Origin: Armatimonadota bacterium
GTDB lineage: Bacteria > Sysuimicrobiota > Sysuimicrobiia > Sysuimicrobiales > Humicultoraceae
Direction: 5' to 3'
Assembly (NCBI GenBank): GCA_016198805.1
Contig: JACQHU010000080.1
Span: 1-6,848 of the forward strand
DNA length: 6,848 bases
This document shows, in pieces, positions 5,347 to 6,848 of this stretch. Position 1 is the stretch's first letter; every line of letters starts with the position of its first letter. The notes under the pieces were generated by a model. It saw only the letters and a list, made by a program, of their open reading frames with translations, made no database searches and was not told the DNA's origin. Both the position numbers and the translations under genes were made by a program.

Positions 5347-6610
5347 GTTTGATTACGTATTCTTGGACCCCCTGCTCAGGCGATGGGGTGCGGGAGGTGC
5401 CGAACGGCCGATCGCGCCAGCAGCCGAATGAGGTCTGTGCGAGTGAAGCACCACTCAAAGGGCGTGGCCAGCCCGTACTCGGTCCGGGCCGAGTTGCTGC
5501 GGGGATCGCCAGCCGCGGGCGCGGCTGCTCGGAAATGTACAAGTAGGACGCACGCGCCTCCCTCACAACCGCCGGGTCGCGCGGGCCGAAATCGAGCTCG
5601 GCCTCGTAGCCGTTGTGCGCGCGGCACCGGAGCTGGATGTTCTCTGCGGTGGGCTCGCCCCCCGCGGCATAGGGGGTGACGTGATGGAACTCCAGGAACC
5701 CCTGCTCGGTGCAGCGGCGGCCAGTGCGGCCCACGAAGGCGCACCGCCCGCCGTCGCGGAGCCAGACCGCGCGCTTGACCTCGGCCGGGATGTGCCGCGA
5801 GCCGGGCCCCGGGCTGCGGCTCCCCCGCGGGTGGTCCGTGGCGGCAAACTTCTGCCTGGCGAGGTCCTGGAGGAGCGCCGTCAGCGCCCGATCGACAATC
5901 TGCCCCAGATCCCCGTCCGGGATCTGGTGACGCAGGAGGGCCTGCGCGCGCCGGAGCTTCTCGTACGTGTCGGCGCTCGCCGTGAACTGCACCCTGTAGC
6001 GCTGGGGCGCCAGTGGGGCGATGACCGCCGGATGCGCTCGGGGCGGCGTAATGGCCGGAGACGGCAGGGCTGGGACTGGGCCGCCTGGCCCGTCACCGGT
6101 CGGCTGGGGGCTGGCCGCGGCCTCGGGCAGGGCCGGAGACGAGGCAGGAGTGTGGCGCACCGTCGGGAGCCTGCGGATGGAGACCGGGACAGGCGGCTGG
6201 GGGCGCACCCGCGCGACGAGTTCCTCGACCGCTCGCTTGCTCTTACCCCGGGCCATCTCAAGCAGTTCCCGGTGATTCTCAAGGGTGAGGTGGGCCGCCA
6301 GGAGCCCCACCGTCGTGAGGTTCACCGATCCTTCCTCGAGCATCTCAAGAAGGACCGGGAACCTCCGAGCGGCCCGGGCGGCCTCGATGCGCCCGTAGGC
6401 GGCGTGCTCGGAGAGCTGGAGGACCTGCGTGCAGTAGGTGAACAGCGAGGAGCAGCCCTCGGCCAGGTACAGGCGCCGCTCGTCCAGCTCAGCGAGGTGG
6501 GCGACCAGCGACGCCGTCACTTGACGCTCGCGCTGGGCCAGGTGCTTCACCCGCGCGAGGAGCTCATGGTCGGAGAGCTGAGCCACAACGGAGAGCATGG
6601 TCGGGTCCAT
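5327..6610 (-). CDS. HNH endonuclease with DUF222-like N-terminal region
   Basis: A 427-residue predicted nuclease. Residues 1-135 are helical and charged (QLSDHELLARVKHLAQRER, EGCSSLFTYCTQVLQLSEHA, GSVNLTTVGLLAAHL), the N-terminal region found before HNH domains in DUF222/13E12-like proteins. Residues 137-203 are a Pro/Ala-rich linker. Residues 204-256 (RYRVQFTASADTYEKLRRAQ and on) form the second conserved block of these proteins. The HNH domain spans about 276-345, with Cys290, Cys300, FHH (His309, His310), Asn324, CRAHN (Cys329, His332, Asn333), so both metal and zinc-type ligands seem intact. Function is unknown; such families are multicopy in some genomes and suspected to be mobile. No Shine-Dalgarno precedes the ATG at 6610; M5 at 6598 is an alternative. 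Residues after about 355 match nothing I know, and the frame exits through a flanking repeat, so the native C-terminus may be shorter. Confidence 0.85.
   Translation of the reverse strand: MDPTMLSVVAQLSDHELLARVKHLAQRERQVTASLVAHLAELDERRLYLAEGCSSLFTYCTQVLQLSEHAAYGRIEAARAARRFPVLLEMLEEGSVNLTTVGLLAAHLTLENHRELLEMARGKSKRAVEELVARVRPQPPVPVSIRRLPTVRHTPASSPALPEAAASPQPTGDGPGGPVPALPSPAITPPRAHPAVIAPLAPQRYRVQFTASADTYEKLRRAQALLRHQIPDGDLGQIVDRALTALLQDLARQKFAATDHPRGSRSPGPGSRHIPAEVKRAVWLRDGGRCAFVGRTGRRCTEQGFLEFHHVTPYAAGGEPTAENIQLRCRAHNGYEAELDFGPRDPAVVREARASYLYISEQPRPRLAIPAATRPGPSTGWPRPLSGASLAQTSFGCWRDRPFGTSRTPSPEQGVQEYVIKLMNRST
5376..5477 (-). pseudogene. Possible remnant coding frame abutting the left repeat
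   Basis: In a minus-strand frame different from that of the HNH gene, 33 codons run from the outer edge of the left repeat to a TGA at 5376-5378 (YGLATPFEWCFTRTDLI, then RLLARSAVRHLPHPIA). By hand count about 28 of 34 codons end in G or C, whereas the HNH frame over the same stretch has only about 60 percent. This suggests the stretch was once coding in this frame as the C-terminal end of some protein. FTRTDLIRLLARS loosely recalls C-terminal helices of methyltransferases, but I cannot identify it. Confidence 0.25.
5478..5498 (+). repeat. Left copy of a 21-bp inverted repeat flanking the HNH gene
   Basis: The sequence begins with CTCGGTCCGGGCCGAG and continues with TTGCT. It matches the reverse complement of 6828-6848 at 20 of 21 positions. 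The first 16 bases form a hairpin with a single G-T wobble; the one difference from the right copy falls at that wobble, so pairing is preserved. It lies inside the C-terminal tail of the HNH reading frame. It could be a terminal inverted repeat, a REP-like hairpin or a protein-binding site. Confidence 0.6.
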
Positions 6611-6622
6611 GGCCTATATATA
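6611..6622 (-). promoter_or_regulatory. TATATATA box directly upstream of the HNH start
   Basis: Read on the minus strand, TATATATA occupies positions -12 to -5 relative to the A of the ATG at 6610, followed by GGCC. An extended -10 box at this distance, with no Shine-Dalgarno, is the layout of a leaderless mRNA promoter. No convincing -35 box is visible. The box stands out as the only AT run in GC-rich surroundings and is bracketed by two CCATGG palindromes. Confidence 0.4.
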
Positions 6623-6827
6623 CCATGGCGATTTCGCACCGCTCGGGAACGCCGCCATGCGGTGCCAGCCGGCCGGAACTCTTCCGGTGTCCACCTGTTG
6701 CCCGAAAACTGCGCGCAGGCGATTCTGGCGCGCGTCGTGCCCATCCACGAGCGACTCTTCGCGGCTTTCATGATCGCCTGCGGAAACTTGTCAAGCATTT
6801 TCTTGGGATCGGCGTGCGTTTTCATGA
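6623..6827. other. Region upstream of the HNH gene with unresolved short frames
   Basis: About 200 bp between the HNH start and the right repeat. On the minus strand an ATG at 6825 opens MKTHADPKKMLDKFPQAI and continues into the HNH gene in another frame. On the + strand a frame from GTG 6662 (VPAGRNSSGVHLLPENC, later PIHERLFAAFMIACGN) stays open to the window end. Both have G/C-ending codons and neither is recognisable or has a clear ribosome site. I do not call either a gene; one may be part of a truncated gene or of the repeat-bounded module. Confidence 0.3.
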
Positions 6828-6848
6828 AGCAACTCGGTCCGGACCGAG
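6828..6848 (-). repeat. Right copy of the 21-bp inverted repeat, at the window end
   Basis: On the minus strand from 6848 it reads CTCGGTCCGGACCGAG followed by TTGCT. The 16-base core (6833-6848) is a perfect palindrome, 8+8 with no loop. It mirrors the left copy at 5478-5498, and identity stops at the inner edge of both copies. The window ends exactly at its outer edge, so it may be longer. Confidence 0.6.

Noticed and set aside
1..6848. CRISPR array, tRNA or rRNA genes
   Set aside because: I saw no regularly spaced repeats and no tRNA- or rRNA-like conserved stretch on either strand.

Overview
The window is high-GC bacterial DNA with densely packed, G/C-ending codons. It looks like a chromosomal piece from an uncultured or poorly characterised lineage. 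The clustered phosphopentomutase, trimeric-type purine nucleoside phosphorylase and pyrimidine-nucleoside phosphorylase resemble the Gram-positive type of nucleoside salvage operon. An HNH nuclease with a DUF222-like front half is common in high-GC environmental bacteria such as Actinobacteria and several candidate phyla. I cannot place the organism more precisely from sequence alone.

Left half (2-4132, all + strand): a nucleoside catabolism operon. deoB enters from outside the window and lacks its N-terminus. It overlaps the purine nucleoside phosphorylase gene by 4 bp (ATGA), and 18 bp later comes the pyrimidine-nucleoside phosphorylase gene. The two phosphorylases release bases and (deoxy)ribose-1-phosphate, and DeoB converts the latter to (deoxy)ribose-5-phosphate for central metabolism. 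After a 37-bp gap, behind a strong Shine-Dalgarno, lies a complete 3-hydroxybutyryl-CoA dehydrogenase gene, an unusual companion for the operon.

Middle (4133-5346): about 220 bp with no convincing gene leads to a near-consensus sigma-70 promoter. The promoter drives a two-gene type II toxin-antitoxin operon (Phd/YefM-like antitoxin, then a PIN-domain VapC-like toxin, GTGA overlap). A short inverted repeat sits on the -10 box and may be the autoregulatory operator. Behind the toxin is the orphan C-terminal end of a family 5 (peptide/nickel-type) ABC transporter substrate-binding protein, a gene remnant.

Right part (5347-6848): a minus-strand DUF222-like/HNH endonuclease gene with an AT-rich TATATATA box just upstream of its ATG. 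Two copies of a 21-bp sequence, inverted relative to each other with 20/21 identity and a hairpin-forming core, flank the conserved part of this gene. One copy lies at 5478-5498 and the other at 6828-6848, the last bases of the window. The HNH reading frame runs out through the left copy into DNA that looks more coding in a different frame. This suggests a small repeat-bounded, possibly mobile module and is the most unusual feature here. The purine phosphorylase also carries Asp where 6-oxopurine-specific homologues carry Asn, which predicts altered base specificity.
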